Of a DNA stretch of 25,898 bases, positions 1-8,226 are shown one piece after another. The stretch spans positions 1 to 25,898 of the forward strand of contig JBEKNT010000038.1 of NCBI GenBank assembly GCA_049522565.1. The letters are read 5' to 3'. The notes below the pieces were generated by a model. That model made no database searches, was not told the DNA's origin, and saw only the letters and a program-made list of their open reading frames with translations. This DNA is from JASHVB01 sp049522565. Lineage in GTDB: Bacteria > Pseudomonadota > Alphaproteobacteria > Acetobacterales > Acetobacteraceae. Both the position numbers and the translations under genes were made by a program. Position 1 is the first letter of the stretch; every line of letters starts with the position of its first letter.

Positions 1-189
1 GGTGCGCTGGTACCGTTTGCGGATGGCGAGGCGCTGACCGTGTCGAGCCCGTTTCAACTCGACGGCGAGGCGAAGGTGGCACCACGCCGGGCGCCATCGC
101 TGGGGCAGCACAGCGAGGCGGTGTTGCGCGAGGCGGGCTACGCGCCGGATGAGATCGGGCGGCTGCGCAAGCTGGGTGTGCTGGCATAG
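1..189 (+). CDS. Family III CoA-transferase (CaiB/BaiF type), C-terminal end only
   Basis: The first 62 codons in frame 1 are the tail of a protein that begins outside the window. They contain the pattern typical of the end of CaiB/BaiF family III CoA-transferases: a proline and a LGQHSEAVLREAGY segment, followed by DEIGRLRKLGVLA and the stop. In this family the motif P-x-L-G-(Q/E)-H-(T/S)-x-x-V-L is conserved near the C terminus. These enzymes move coenzyme A between organic acids, often in the breakdown of carnitine, oxalate or aromatic acids. The catalytic Asp lies in the missing N-terminal part, so substrate cannot be judged. A perfect hairpin lies five bases after the stop. The call rests on the short tail alone; the family is fairly secure, the specific enzyme is not. 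Confidence 0.75.
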   Translation, partial: GALVPFADGEALTVSSPFQLDGEAKVAPRRAPSLGQHSEAVLREAGYAPDEIGRLRKLGVLA

Positions 190-193
190 GAAA

Positions 194-218
194 CCTCTCC
201 CGCCGAACGCGGGAGAGG
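194..218. terminator. Hairpin between the convergent CoA-transferase and Asp-box genes
   Basis: A perfect 10-bp stem (CCTCTCCCGC paired with GCGGGAGAGG) encloses a 5-base loop. It lies between the stop of the + strand CoA-transferase gene and the stop of the - strand Asp-box gene. On the - strand it is followed by a short TTT run, so it fits an intrinsic terminator best in that direction, but it could serve both genes. Confidence 0.65.
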
Positions 219-229
219 TGTCCACAACA

Positions 230-1282
230 TCACCCGCACGCTACCGAATAGATATCCTTTACGCCCTGCGGCAGTGGCATGAACTGCCAGCTTTCGCCGC
301 CATCCAGCGTGCCGAAAATCTCGCCGTCGTAGCGCGCGGCAAGATAGACCTGCCGCGGATCGGTGTGGTGCGGTGCGACCGACATGATCGTACCGTGCAC
401 CTGCACCTTATCGAAGCGCTGCCAGGTATTTCCCTTGTCCTGGCTGCGATAGACCGCGCCGTCCTTGCTTGCCGCCGCGACACTCAATGCCGAGTAAAGC
501 GTGTTCGGATCGGATGCCGAGACCTGGATGTCGCGGCCATAGGTGGTCGGCGAGAAGCGCCCAACCTCCATATCCTGCCACGTCCGGCCACCGTCCGCGG
601 TGCGGAACAGGCCCATGCGAACCGCAACGATCACCGCGTCCGGATCGGCCGCGCTGATGGCGATCGCGTGGCCGTCCAGCATGCCCTCGTCCGAGGTGTC
701 GCTGACGATCTTGCTCTTCAGATGCGGTTTCTGTGCCAGGCGGACCAGGTCGGTGCTGCAATCGGTCCAGCTCTCGCCGCCATCGGTGGTGCGCATCACC
801 CCACCAACCTCCAATGCCGCGAAGATCGTGCCGGGCTTGCTGGGGTGCTGCGCCATGCGCATCACGCGGCACGCAAACGGCATCACGCAACGAGTCGGCA
901 TGTTGGGATCGGGCAGTTTCCGCCACGTCTCGCCGCTGTCCTCGCTGCGATAGACGGCGACCGGCGAGCCGCCCGCATAGACCAGCTTCGGATTGCCGGC
1001 ATCGACCAGGAACGACCAGATCTGCATGTTTTTGTCGGGGAAGCTGGCGCGCTTGAAGGTCTTGCCGCGATCGGTGCTGCGATAGACGCCGTCGTGCGTG
1101 CCGGCAAACACGATGTTCGGATCGGTCGGGTGCACGTAAACGACGTTGCTGTCGCAGTCCATGATCACCTGTTCCCACGCCCCGCTCCCCGCGTCGCGGC
1201 GAAACACCCCAACTGCTCCCTTGTCCTTATCGCTGCGGCCCACAGTTCCGGCCACGCTGGCATAGACGTTCGACTGGCTCAT
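230..1282 (-). CDS. Asp-box (BNR/sialidase-like) beta-propeller protein
   Basis: This 350-residue protein carries six copies of the Asp-box motif (S/T-x-D-x-G-x-T/S-W/F), for example YRSTDRGKTF, YRSEDSGETW, MRTTDGGESW, FRTADGGRTW, YRSQDKGNTW and GTLDGGESWQF. These are spread over its length and imply a beta-propeller of the sialidase/VPS10/glycosyl-hydrolase-like class. Sialidase catalytic residues (Arg triad, Tyr/Glu pair) are not evident, so enzymatic activity should not be assumed. No signal peptide is seen, so the protein is probably cytoplasmic. The ATG is preceded by a purine-rich GGAGAGGAGAAG ribosome site. It is transcribed away from the dehydrogenase gene starting at 1398. Such propellers often sit among catabolic genes in proteobacteria without known function. 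Family confidence is high; function is unknown. Confidence 0.85.
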   Translation of the reverse strand: MSQSNVYASVAGTVGRSDKDKGAVGVFRRDAGSGAWEQVIMDCDSNVVYVHPTDPNIVFAGTHDGVYRSTDRGKTFKRASFPDKNMQIWSFLVDAGNPKLVYAGGSPVAVYRSEDSGETWRKLPDPNMPTRCVMPFACRVMRMAQHPSKPGTIFAALEVGGVMRTTDGGESWTDCSTDLVRLAQKPHLKSKIVSDTSDEGMLDGHAIAISAADPDAVIVAVRMGLFRTADGGRTWQDMEVGRFSPTTYGRDIQVSASDPNTLYSALSVAAASKDGAVYRSQDKGNTWQRFDKVQVHGTIMSVAPHHTDPRQVYLAARYDGEIFGTLDGGESWQFMPLPQGVKDIYSVACG

Positions 1283-1397
1283 CGTCTTCTCCTCTCCTGG
1301 GTCTCGCTCCTGCGTTCAGGCTACGCCAGAACCGCCAGGGTTGACAGCCTCCGCCATCGCCGTCTTCCTCCCCGGGGAGCCGGAAGGGGAGGGTGGA

Positions 1398-2447
1398 ATG
1401 CCGAACGTGCAAGCCGAGAAGTTGATGGAGATCGCCAGGGCGCTGCTGGAGCAGGCGGGCGCATCGACGGAAGAGGCTGCGACCATCGCGCGCTACAACA
1501 TCGGCGCCAATCTGGTCGGGCACGACTCGCACGGCATCATTTTGATCCCGAGCTATATCGACCGCATCAAGGCTGGCCACATCGTCCCGGGCGCGCCATT
1601 CGACGTCAAGGAGCAGTCGCCGACCACCATGGTGATAGACGGCAACTGGGGGTTTGGCTACGTCGTGACCGACCGCGCGATGCGGATGACGATCGACAAG
1701 GCGAAGCAGCAGAACGTCGCCGCGACGACGGTGTTTCGCCAGAGCCATATCGGCCGGCTGGCGTCGTATCCGCTGATGGCGGCGCGCGAGGGCATGATCG
1801 CGATGATCACCGCCGATTCCGGGCGTAGCGCGAAGGCGGTGGCGCCGTTCGGCGGCGCGCAGGCGCGGCTGGGCACCAATCCGATCTGCTTTGCGATCCC
1901 GTCGAATTTGGATGGGCCGTTGTTCGTCGACATGGCAACGTCGGCGGCGGCGGCGGGCAAGATCAATGTGGCGACGGCGCGGGGCGAGCAAGTGCCGGCC
2001 GGCTGGCTGATCGACAAGGATGGCAAGCCGAGCACCGATCCGCGCGTGCTGAAGCAGGGCGGCGCGCTGCTGCCGGTGGGCGGTGCCGAGGGCTACAAGG
2101 GCTATGGGCTTGCGTCGATCGTCGAGATTTTCTCGGGGCTGCTGACGGGTCTCGGTTTCGGCGTGGAGCCGACCGGCCGGCACAACGATGGCTGCTTCAT
2201 TGCGGTGTTCAATGTAGCAGCGTTCCGCGATCTGGAGGTGTTCAAGCGCGAAGTGACCGAATTCGCGCAATACCTGAAGGCGACGCCGCCGGCAGAGGGC
2301 TTCACCGAGGTGCTGTATCCTGGCGAGATCGAGTATCGGCGCGAACAGGAACGGCGCAAGAACGGGATTTCGGTGGAGGACGCGACCTGGAAGAAATTGC
2401 AGGACCTGGCACAGGGTTACGGTATCGCCGACAAGCTGGGGTTGTGA
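1398..2447 (+). CDS. Malate/L-lactate dehydrogenase family (Ldh2) oxidoreductase
   Basis: The 349-residue product belongs to the Ldh2/YlbC-type NAD(P)-dependent 2-hydroxyacid dehydrogenases, which are unrelated to classic lactate dehydrogenase. Diagnostic segments are GHDSHGIILIPSYIDRIKAG (residues 41-60, with the family's catalytic His in DSHG), SHIGRLASYPLMAA, a Gly-rich TNPICFAIP segment and KGYGLASIVEIFSGLLTG. Length matches the family (about 330-360). The Arg commonly found two residues after DSHG-I is replaced by Ile, which may alter substrate choice. I chose ATG 1398 because GGGGAGGG lies just upstream; a TTG at 1341 in frame would add 19 residues unlike the family. It is likely the first gene of the + strand catabolic run. 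The real substrate could be any 2-hydroxy/2-oxo acid, not only malate or lactate. Confidence 0.88.
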   Translation: MPNVQAEKLMEIARALLEQAGASTEEAATIARYNIGANLVGHDSHGIILIPSYIDRIKAGHIVPGAPFDVKEQSPTTMVIDGNWGFGYVVTDRAMRMTIDKAKQQNVAATTVFRQSHIGRLASYPLMAAREGMIAMITADSGRSAKAVAPFGGAQARLGTNPICFAIPSNLDGPLFVDMATSAAAAGKINVATARGEQVPAGWLIDKDGKPSTDPRVLKQGGALLPVGGAEGYKGYGLASIVEIFSGLLTGLGFGVEPTGRHNDGCFIAVFNVAAFRDLEVFKREVTEFAQYLKATPPAEGFTEVLYPGEIEYRREQERRKNGISVEDATWKKLQDLAQGYGIADKLGL

Positions 2448-2558
2448 GGTTGGGACGGGGAGTATGCGGCGGAATGGGTTGCGCCGTTCCGCCCTGCGCG
2501 TGCCGCCGAGGTTGCGGCGGGCGGCACAGCGCAGCCGATCCCGCCGGGGCCGCCTGAC

Positions 2559-4874
2559 ATGCCGTTCCGCGGCCAATCGCTGCGCCGGCTGGAGGACGCG
2601 CGGTTCCTGACCGGCCACGCCCGGTTCATCGAGGATATCGATGTTCCGGCGCAGGCCTGGATGCATGTCGTGCGTTCGCCGCACGCGCATGCCGCGATCG
2701 AGCGCATCGATACCGCGGCGGCGAGGGCGATGCCTGGTGTGCTTGGCGTCTGCATCGCCGCCGACTTGCATGGGCTTGGACCGCTGCCGTGCACCGTGCC
2801 GGTCGCGAGCGTGGCTCCGATGGTCGTGCCGCCACGCTTTGCTCTCGCGGCCGACCGGGTGCGGCATGTCGGCGATCCGGTGGCGTTCGTCGTCGCCGAC
2901 ACACGGGTCGCCGCCCGCGATGCGGCGGAGGCGGTCAGCGCGGATTATCGCGCGTTGCCGTCGGTGGTCGATGCGCCAGCAGCATTGTTGCATGGTGCCC
3001 CACAATTGTGGGATCAGGCGCCAGACAACCTGTCGTACCGATTTCAGAAGGGTGACGCCGACGCTGTGCGTGCAGCGATGCAAGCTGCGGCGCACGTCGT
3101 GGAACTGGAACTGGTCAACAACCGCATCGTCATCTCGGCGCTCGAGCCACGCGGCGCGATCGGGCAGCACGACGCCGATGGGTTTCACCTGACGTTCTCC
3201 GGTGCCGGCGTGCATGCCTTGCGGGCGCAGCTTGCCGACAGCGTGTTTCGTGTGCCGCAGCAACAGATGCGGGTGTCGTGCCCGGATGTCGGTGGCGGGT
3301 TCGGGGTGAAGAACGCACTCTATCCCGAATGGGTCATGGTGTTGTGGGCGGCGCGGCAATTCGCACGCTCGGTGAAATGGATCGGCGAGCGCGGCGAAGA
3401 CTTCGTCACGACCGCGCAAGGCCGCGACAACGTCACGCGGGCGCGGCTGGCGTTGGATGGCGAAGGCCGCTTCCTGGGACTTGATGTATCGACGGTCGCC
3501 AATCTTGGTGCGTATCTGTCGTCCGGCGGTCCGGGCAGTTCCACCAATGCGCCGGCCAACGCCCTGGGCAGCGGCTACGTCATCCCGGCGATCTGCATGG
3601 ACGTGCACGGCGTGTTCACCAACACCGTGCCGATCGACGCCTATCGCGGCGCCGGCAAGCCGGAAGTGAACTATCTGGTTGAGCGGCTGATCGACGCGGC
3701 CGCCCGCCGCCACGGCTTCGACCCGACCGATCTGCGCCGACGCAACCTGGTGACCGAATTCCCTTATCGCAAGGCGCTCGGCACGGTGATCGACTGCGGC
3801 CGCTTTGCCGCCAACCTGGACGACGCGATCATTGCCGCCGGCCACAGCAGCTTTGCCACCCGCCAGGCGGTGTCCAGGCAGCGCGGCGTGCTGCGCGGCA
3901 TCGGCATCACCTGCTTCATGGAAACCGCGCGCGGCGCACCGAACGAAGGTGCCGAACTCCGCTTCGAGGACGATGGCCGCGTGGCGTTGCTGGTCGGCAC
4001 GCAATCCAACGGCATGGGCCACGAAACCGCCTATGCGCAGATCGCCGCCGACCTGTTGGGGTTGCCGATTGAAACGTTCCGCTACGTTCAGGCGGATACC
4101 GCCGTGGTGCGCGCCGGCAATGGCCACGGTGGCGCGCGGTCCATGCATATGGGTGGCGCGGCGTTGTGCAAGGCGATCGACACGATGCTTGCCAAGGGCA
4201 GCGCGATCGCGGCGCGGCTGTTGCAGGCCTCCCCGGAGGCGGTGGTCTTCGCCGGCGGCCGCTTCGCCGTGCACAGCGACCCAGCCCGGGCGATCGATCT
4301 GCTTTCGGTGGCCCGGGCTGCGCGCGATCCGGCAAATCTTCCGGACGGCGCGGAGCTTGGCCTGGATACCTATGTCTGGAACATCCTTGATATCATCACG
4401 TTCCCGAACGGATGCCACGTCGCGGAGGTGGAGGTAGACCCGGAAACCGGAGCCGTCGTGCTGCAACGCTACACCGCGGTGGACGATTTCGGTACGCTGA
4501 TCAACCCAATGCTGACGATTGGCCAGGTGCAGGGTGGCGTTGCGCAGGGCATCGGCCAGGCGATGCTGGAACACACCGTGTATGACCCGCAAACCGGCCA
4601 GATGCTGAGCGGATCGTTGATGGACTATGCACTGCCGCGGGCGGACGATCTGCCGGACTTTGCCATCACCTTGACCGGCGTGCCGACCGGCGCCAATCCG
4701 CTCGGCGTAAAAGGGTCCGGTCAGGCTGGCGCGATGGCGGCCCCTCAGGCGATCATCTGTGCGGTGCTGGACGCGCTGGCACCGCTGGGCGTCACGCATA
4801 TCGACATGCCGGCGACCCCGGAACGGGTCTGGCGCGCCATTCAGGCGGCACAGCGACAGGAGGCTACGCGATGA
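2559..4874 (+). CDS. Xanthine dehydrogenase/CoxL-family molybdopterin-binding subunit (orphan, Glu-to-Gln at active site)
   Basis: This 771-residue protein has the architecture of the large subunit of molybdenum hydroxylases: an N-terminal aldehyde-oxidase a/b-hammerhead domain starting FRGQSLRRLEDARFLTGHA, then the Moco-binding domains. Visible motifs are VGGGFGVKN (244-252), AYRGAGKPE (361-369, like form II CoxL-type enzymes rather than the CO-specific AYxCSFR loop) and GTQSNGMGHETAYAQ (480-494). The conserved catalytic glutamate in the family's GVKGxGEAG motif is Gln722 here (GVKGSGQAG, codon CAG at 4722-4724). No gene for the FAD subunit or the 2Fe-2S subunit lies nearby. ATG 2559 is the only possible start after the in-frame stop of the previous gene. 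It overlaps the next gene by four bases. Likely role is hydroxylation or another reaction on an aromatic or heterocyclic substrate, but catalysis is in doubt. Confidence 0.88.
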   Translation: MPFRGQSLRRLEDARFLTGHARFIEDIDVPAQAWMHVVRSPHAHAAIERIDTAAARAMPGVLGVCIAADLHGLGPLPCTVPVASVAPMVVPPRFALAADRVRHVGDPVAFVVADTRVAARDAAEAVSADYRALPSVVDAPAALLHGAPQLWDQAPDNLSYRFQKGDADAVRAAMQAAAHVVELELVNNRIVISALEPRGAIGQHDADGFHLTFSGAGVHALRAQLADSVFRVPQQQMRVSCPDVGGGFGVKNALYPEWVMVLWAARQFARSVKWIGERGEDFVTTAQGRDNVTRARLALDGEGRFLGLDVSTVANLGAYLSSGGPGSSTNAPANALGSGYVIPAICMDVHGVFTNTVPIDAYRGAGKPEVNYLVERLIDAAARRHGFDPTDLRRRNLVTEFPYRKALGTVIDCGRFAANLDDAIIAAGHSSFATRQAVSRQRGVLRGIGITCFMETARGAPNEGAELRFEDDGRVALLVGTQSNGMGHETAYAQIAADLLGLPIETFRYVQADTAVVRAGNGHGGARSMHMGGAALCKAIDTMLAKGSAIAARLLQASPEAVVFAGGRFAVHSDPARAIDLLSVARAARDPANLPDGAELGLDTYVWNILDIITFPNGCHVAEVEVDPETGAVVLQRYTAVDDFGTLINPMLTIGQVQGGVAQGIGQAMLEHTVYDPQTGQMLSGSLMDYALPRADDLPDFAITLTGVPTGANPLGVKGSGQAGAMAAPQAIICAVLDALAPLGVTHIDMPATPERVWRAIQAAQRQEATR

Positions 4875-6562
4875 CCACGCCGACGCGCATCGCCGCGGAA
4901 GACTATCTCGAGGCCCTGACGGCGCACGGCATCGAATACCTGTTCGCCAATCCCGGCACCGACTTCGCGCCGATCGTCGAGGCGTTCGCCCGCACCAGCC
5001 GCAGCAACCGCAAAGTGCCGCGGCCGATCGTGGTGCCGCATGAGAACGCCGCGGTCGCCATGGCGCACGGCTACACCATGGTGACCGGCAAGCCGCAGGC
5101 GGTGATGCTGCACACCAATGTTGGTACTGCGAACGCGATCAACATGCTGATCGATGCCAGCCGCGACCGCGTGCCGATGTTGCTGAGTTCCGGCCGGACT
5201 CCGTTCACCGAGTCAGGGGCGGAAGGCTCGCGCAACGCGCATATCCATTGGGCGCAGGAAATGTACGACCAGGCCGGCATGCTGCGCGAGATGGTGAAGT
5301 GGGACTATGAGATGAAGCGCGGCGACCAGGTCGGCACGGTGCTCGACCGGGCGCTGGAGATGGCGATGTCGTCGCCGAAAGGCCCGGTCTATCTCAGCCT
5401 GCCGCGCGAGGTGCTGGGCGAGGTGATGGAGACACCGCCGGTCAGCAATCGCGGGCAGCGTGCCCGGCCGCGGGCGCCGGTGCCGGCGTCGGCCGATATC
5501 GAACAGCTTGCCGAATGGATCGCCGCCGCGCGCGCGCCGCTGGTGATTACCGGCACGCTCGGCCAGGACCCGCGCGACGCCGTGGTGCTGTCGCGTCTGG
5601 CGGAGCGCTGGGCGTTGCCGGTGGTTCCGTACAACACACGGTATTTTGCGATCTCCGCGAACCATCCGATGTTCCAGGGCTCGGCGCCGGGGCCACTGCT
5701 GCGTGAAGCGGACCTGGTGATCGTCATCGAGGCCGACGTGCCATGGATCCCCGGCAAAGAGCACCCGCTGGCCGACGCGCGCATTGTGCAGATCGGCGAA
5801 GACCCGCTCTATGCGCGTTATCCGATGCGCAGTTTTCCGTCCGATTTGACGATCACCGCGAGTGCGCTCTCGGCGCTGGAGGCGTTGGAACAGGCGCTGG
5901 CCGGTCGGTCGGGGGCGGCTGTGGAGGCGCGGCGGGCGCGGCTGACCGGGCGGTCGGCGGAGCTGCATGCCGGCTGGCTCGATGAGGCAGCGCAGGCCGG
6001 GCGCGGCAACAAGAATACGCTGGCCTGGCTGAATCATTGCCTGCGCGAGGTCGTGGACAACGACACGATCGTTATTTCAGAGTACTCATTCCGCCAGGAG
6101 TACTGCCCGCTGGACACGCCGGGCAGCCTGTTCTCGCTAAGCTCGGCTGGCGGGTTGGGCTGGGGGTTCGGTGCATCGCTCGGCGCCAGGCTGGCGTCGC
6201 CCGACCGGCTGGTGCTCTCGGTGTTGGGTGACGGCGCCTACATGTTCGCCAATCCGACGGCCTGCCACTATGTGGCGGAGACGCACAACCTGCCGGTGCT
6301 GACGGTGATCTACAACAACGCGCTATATGGCGCGGTGCGGCGGGCGACGCTCGATATGTATGGCAAGGGCGTGGCCTCGGAAGCCGACGGGCGCCTGCTC
6401 GCCGATCTGCCGGCACCGTCGTTCGAGAAGATCGTGCTGGCGCATAACGGGCATGGCGAGCGGGTAGAGCACCCGGGCGACCTGCCGGCGGCGTTGCGGC
6501 GGGCGGCGGCGGCGGTACGCGGCGGGCAGCAGGCGCTGGTCAACGTGATCTGCCCGCCCTGA
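4871..6562 (+). CDS. Thiamine diphosphate-dependent enzyme (acetolactate synthase/benzoylformate decarboxylase superfamily)
   Basis: The 563-residue protein has the three-domain layout of this superfamily. The N-terminal pyrimidine-binding domain carries the catalytic glutamate Glu58 in PHENAAVAMAHGY. A central domain spans about residues 195-340. The C-terminal diphosphate-binding domain has GDG at 453-455, followed by the Asn of YNN about 30 residues on (GDG-x(25-30)-NN motif). These enzymes decarboxylate 2-oxo acids or join carbon units through a ThDP adduct. The N-terminal NPGTDFAPIVEAF segment resembles uncharacterised thiamine-pyrophosphate-requiring proteins rather than true IlvB, and no small regulatory subunit is nearby, so branched-chain biosynthesis is unlikely. 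The ATG overlaps the previous stop (ATGA) and has a full AGGAGG ribosome site at 4858-4863. Benzoylformate or similar 2-oxo acid decarboxylation is plausible but unproven. Confidence 0.88.
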   Translation: MTTPTRIAAEDYLEALTAHGIEYLFANPGTDFAPIVEAFARTSRSNRKVPRPIVVPHENAAVAMAHGYTMVTGKPQAVMLHTNVGTANAINMLIDASRDRVPMLLSSGRTPFTESGAEGSRNAHIHWAQEMYDQAGMLREMVKWDYEMKRGDQVGTVLDRALEMAMSSPKGPVYLSLPREVLGEVMETPPVSNRGQRARPRAPVPASADIEQLAEWIAAARAPLVITGTLGQDPRDAVVLSRLAERWALPVVPYNTRYFAISANHPMFQGSAPGPLLREADLVIVIEADVPWIPGKEHPLADARIVQIGEDPLYARYPMRSFPSDLTITASALSALEALEQALAGRSGAAVEARRARLTGRSAELHAGWLDEAAQAGRGNKNTLAWLNHCLREVVDNDTIVISEYSFRQEYCPLDTPGSLFSLSSAGGLGWGFGASLGARLASPDRLVLSVLGDGAYMFANPTACHYVAETHNLPVLTVIYNNALYGAVRRATLDMYGKGVASEADGRLLADLPAPSFEKIVLAHNGHGERVEHPGDLPAALRRAAAAVRGGQQALVNVICPP

Positions 6563-8202
6563 TGCAACGCTTGCGCACACGCGTCCTGGTGGTTGGCGGC
6601 GGGCCGGTCGGCACGACGCTGGCGATGGACCTTGCCTGGCGCGGCGTCGACGTTTTGGTGCTGGAACAGCGCCGGCGCGACGAGGCGCCGAGCGTGAAGT
6701 GCAATCATGTCGCCGCCCGATCGATGGAGGTGTTCCGCCGGCTCGGCGTGGTGCAGGCGGTGCGCGACGCCGGCTTGCCGCACGATTTCCCCAACGATAT
6801 CTCGTTCCGCACCACCACCGTGGGCGGCGAATTCGCGCGCATCCCGATCCCGTGCCGGCGCGACCGCTACAGTGCGACGGAAGGGCCGGACACCTGGTGG
6901 CCGACGCCGGAGCCGCCGCATCGCATCAACCAGATCTTTCTCGAGCCGGTGCTGGTGGATCATGCGATGACCATGCCGGGGTTGCGGTTCCGCCATCGCA
7001 TCAAGGTGCTGGGGTTCACGCAATCCGAAGCCGGCGTGGTGACCGAGGCCGAGGACCTGGACAGCGGCGAGCGTCTGCTGATCGACAGCGAATACATGAT
7101 AGGCTGCGACGGCGGGCATTCGGAAGTCCGGCGGCAGATTGGTGCCCGGCTGACCGGTGACGCGGTGGTGCAGCGGACGCAATCCACCTATTTTCGCGCA
7201 CCGTCGCTGATCGGCTTGATGCAGGCGCGGCCGGCGTGGTCGAACCAGTCGATCAATCCTCGGCGCAGCGCCAACATCTTTGCCATCGACGGGCGCGAAA
7301 CCTGGCTCCTGCACTGCTATCTGCGTCCGGATGAACCGGATTTCGAGTCGGTGGATCGCGATCGGTGCCTTCGCTTGGTGATCGGGGTGGGGCCGGAATT
7401 CGAGTACGAGGTCATCAGCAAGGAGGACTGGTACGGCAGACGGTTGATCGCCGACAAGTTCCGCGAGCGACGCGTGTTCGTGTGTGGCGATGCGGCGCAT
7501 ATCTGGGTGCCGTTCGCCGGTTACGGCATGAATGCCGGTATCGCCGATGCGATGAACCTGTCGTGGATGCTGGCCGGCGTGCTGCATGGGTGGGCGGATC
7601 CGGCGATCCTGCGCGCGCACGAAGCGGAGCGGTGGCCGATCACCGAGCAAGTCTCGCATTATGCCATGAACACGTCGGTCGCGATGGCGCGGGCGCGGGC
7701 CGAGGTGCCGGCGGCGATCGAGGCGACCGGTCCGGAAGGCGACGCGGTGCGGGCGGCGTTCGGCCGGTTGATGTGTGAGATCAACGTGCCGCAATTCTGC
7801 TGTGGTGGACTGAATTTTGGGTATTTCTACGAAGGCTCGCCGATCGTCGCGTATGACGGGGAGGCGGCGCCTCGCTACACGATGTATGATTTCACACCGT
7901 CAACCGTGCCCGGCTGCCGCGTGCCGCATGTTTGGCTGCGCGACGGTCGGTCGCTGTACGACGCGCTGGGACCGTGGTTTACCGTGCTGCGGTTCGACCG
8001 GTCGGCGTCGGTGGCGTCGCTGGTCGATGCGGCGGCGCACCGCGGCGTGCCGTTGGCGGTGCTGGATGTAGACGCGGAAGGGGCGGACGCGCTGTATCCG
8101 CACAAGCTGTTGTTGGCACGGCCGGACCAGCATGTGGCGTGGCGCGGCGACGCGGTGCCGGATAATCCGCTGGTGTTGGTCGATCGGGTGAGGGGTTCTT
8201 AA
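6562..8202 (+). CDS. FAD-dependent aromatic-type monooxygenase (PheA/TfdB/MhpA family)
   Basis: The 546-residue product is a class A flavoprotein hydroxylase. The Rossmann motif VVGGGPVG is at residues 10-17, the DG motif lies in YMIGCDGGHSEVRR, and the GD motif is RVFVCGDAAHIWVPFAGYGMN (about 303-323; Gly309-Asp310). The C-terminal part from about residue 455 looks like the thioredoxin-like tail of phenol hydroxylase/MhpA-type enzymes, ending with the HVAWRGD segment. These enzymes use NAD(P)H and O2 to hydroxylate phenolic rings. The start overlaps the previous stop by one base (TGATG) with no separate ribosome site, so translation is probably coupled. The product is likely to act in the same pathway as the molybdo-protein and the ThDP enzyme. 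The exact ring substrate cannot be read from sequence. Confidence 0.9.
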   Translation: MQRLRTRVLVVGGGPVGTTLAMDLAWRGVDVLVLEQRRRDEAPSVKCNHVAARSMEVFRRLGVVQAVRDAGLPHDFPNDISFRTTTVGGEFARIPIPCRRDRYSATEGPDTWWPTPEPPHRINQIFLEPVLVDHAMTMPGLRFRHRIKVLGFTQSEAGVVTEAEDLDSGERLLIDSEYMIGCDGGHSEVRRQIGARLTGDAVVQRTQSTYFRAPSLIGLMQARPAWSNQSINPRRSANIFAIDGRETWLLHCYLRPDEPDFESVDRDRCLRLVIGVGPEFEYEVISKEDWYGRRLIADKFRERRVFVCGDAAHIWVPFAGYGMNAGIADAMNLSWMLAGVLHGWADPAILRAHEAERWPITEQVSHYAMNTSVAMARARAEVPAAIEATGPEGDAVRAAFGRLMCEINVPQFCCGGLNFGYFYEGSPIVAYDGEAAPRYTMYDFTPSTVPGCRVPHVWLRDGRSLYDALGPWFTVLRFDRSASVASLVDAAAHRGVPLAVLDVDAEGADALYPHKLLLARPDQHVAWRGDAVPDNPLVLVDRVRGS

Positions 8203-8226
8203 GCCTATTCCGCTGCGCGGGAGAGG

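Noticed and set aside
149..1828. A 559-codon open frame on the + strand opposite the Asp-box gene
   Set aside because: Arg/His-rich translation without motifs; the opposite strand gives six Asp-boxes and a proper ribosome site.
1227..4799. A 1190-codon open frame on the - strand opposite the dehydrogenase and molybdo-protein genes
   Set aside because: It is antisense to two clear family members, its translation is rich in Arg, His and Gln without domain motifs, and long antisense frames are expected in GC-rich DNA.
4871..6562. Acetolactate synthase large subunit (ilvB)
   Set aside because: No regulatory small subunit and a catabolic neighbourhood; the N-terminal segment resembles uncharacterised ThDP-requiring proteins.
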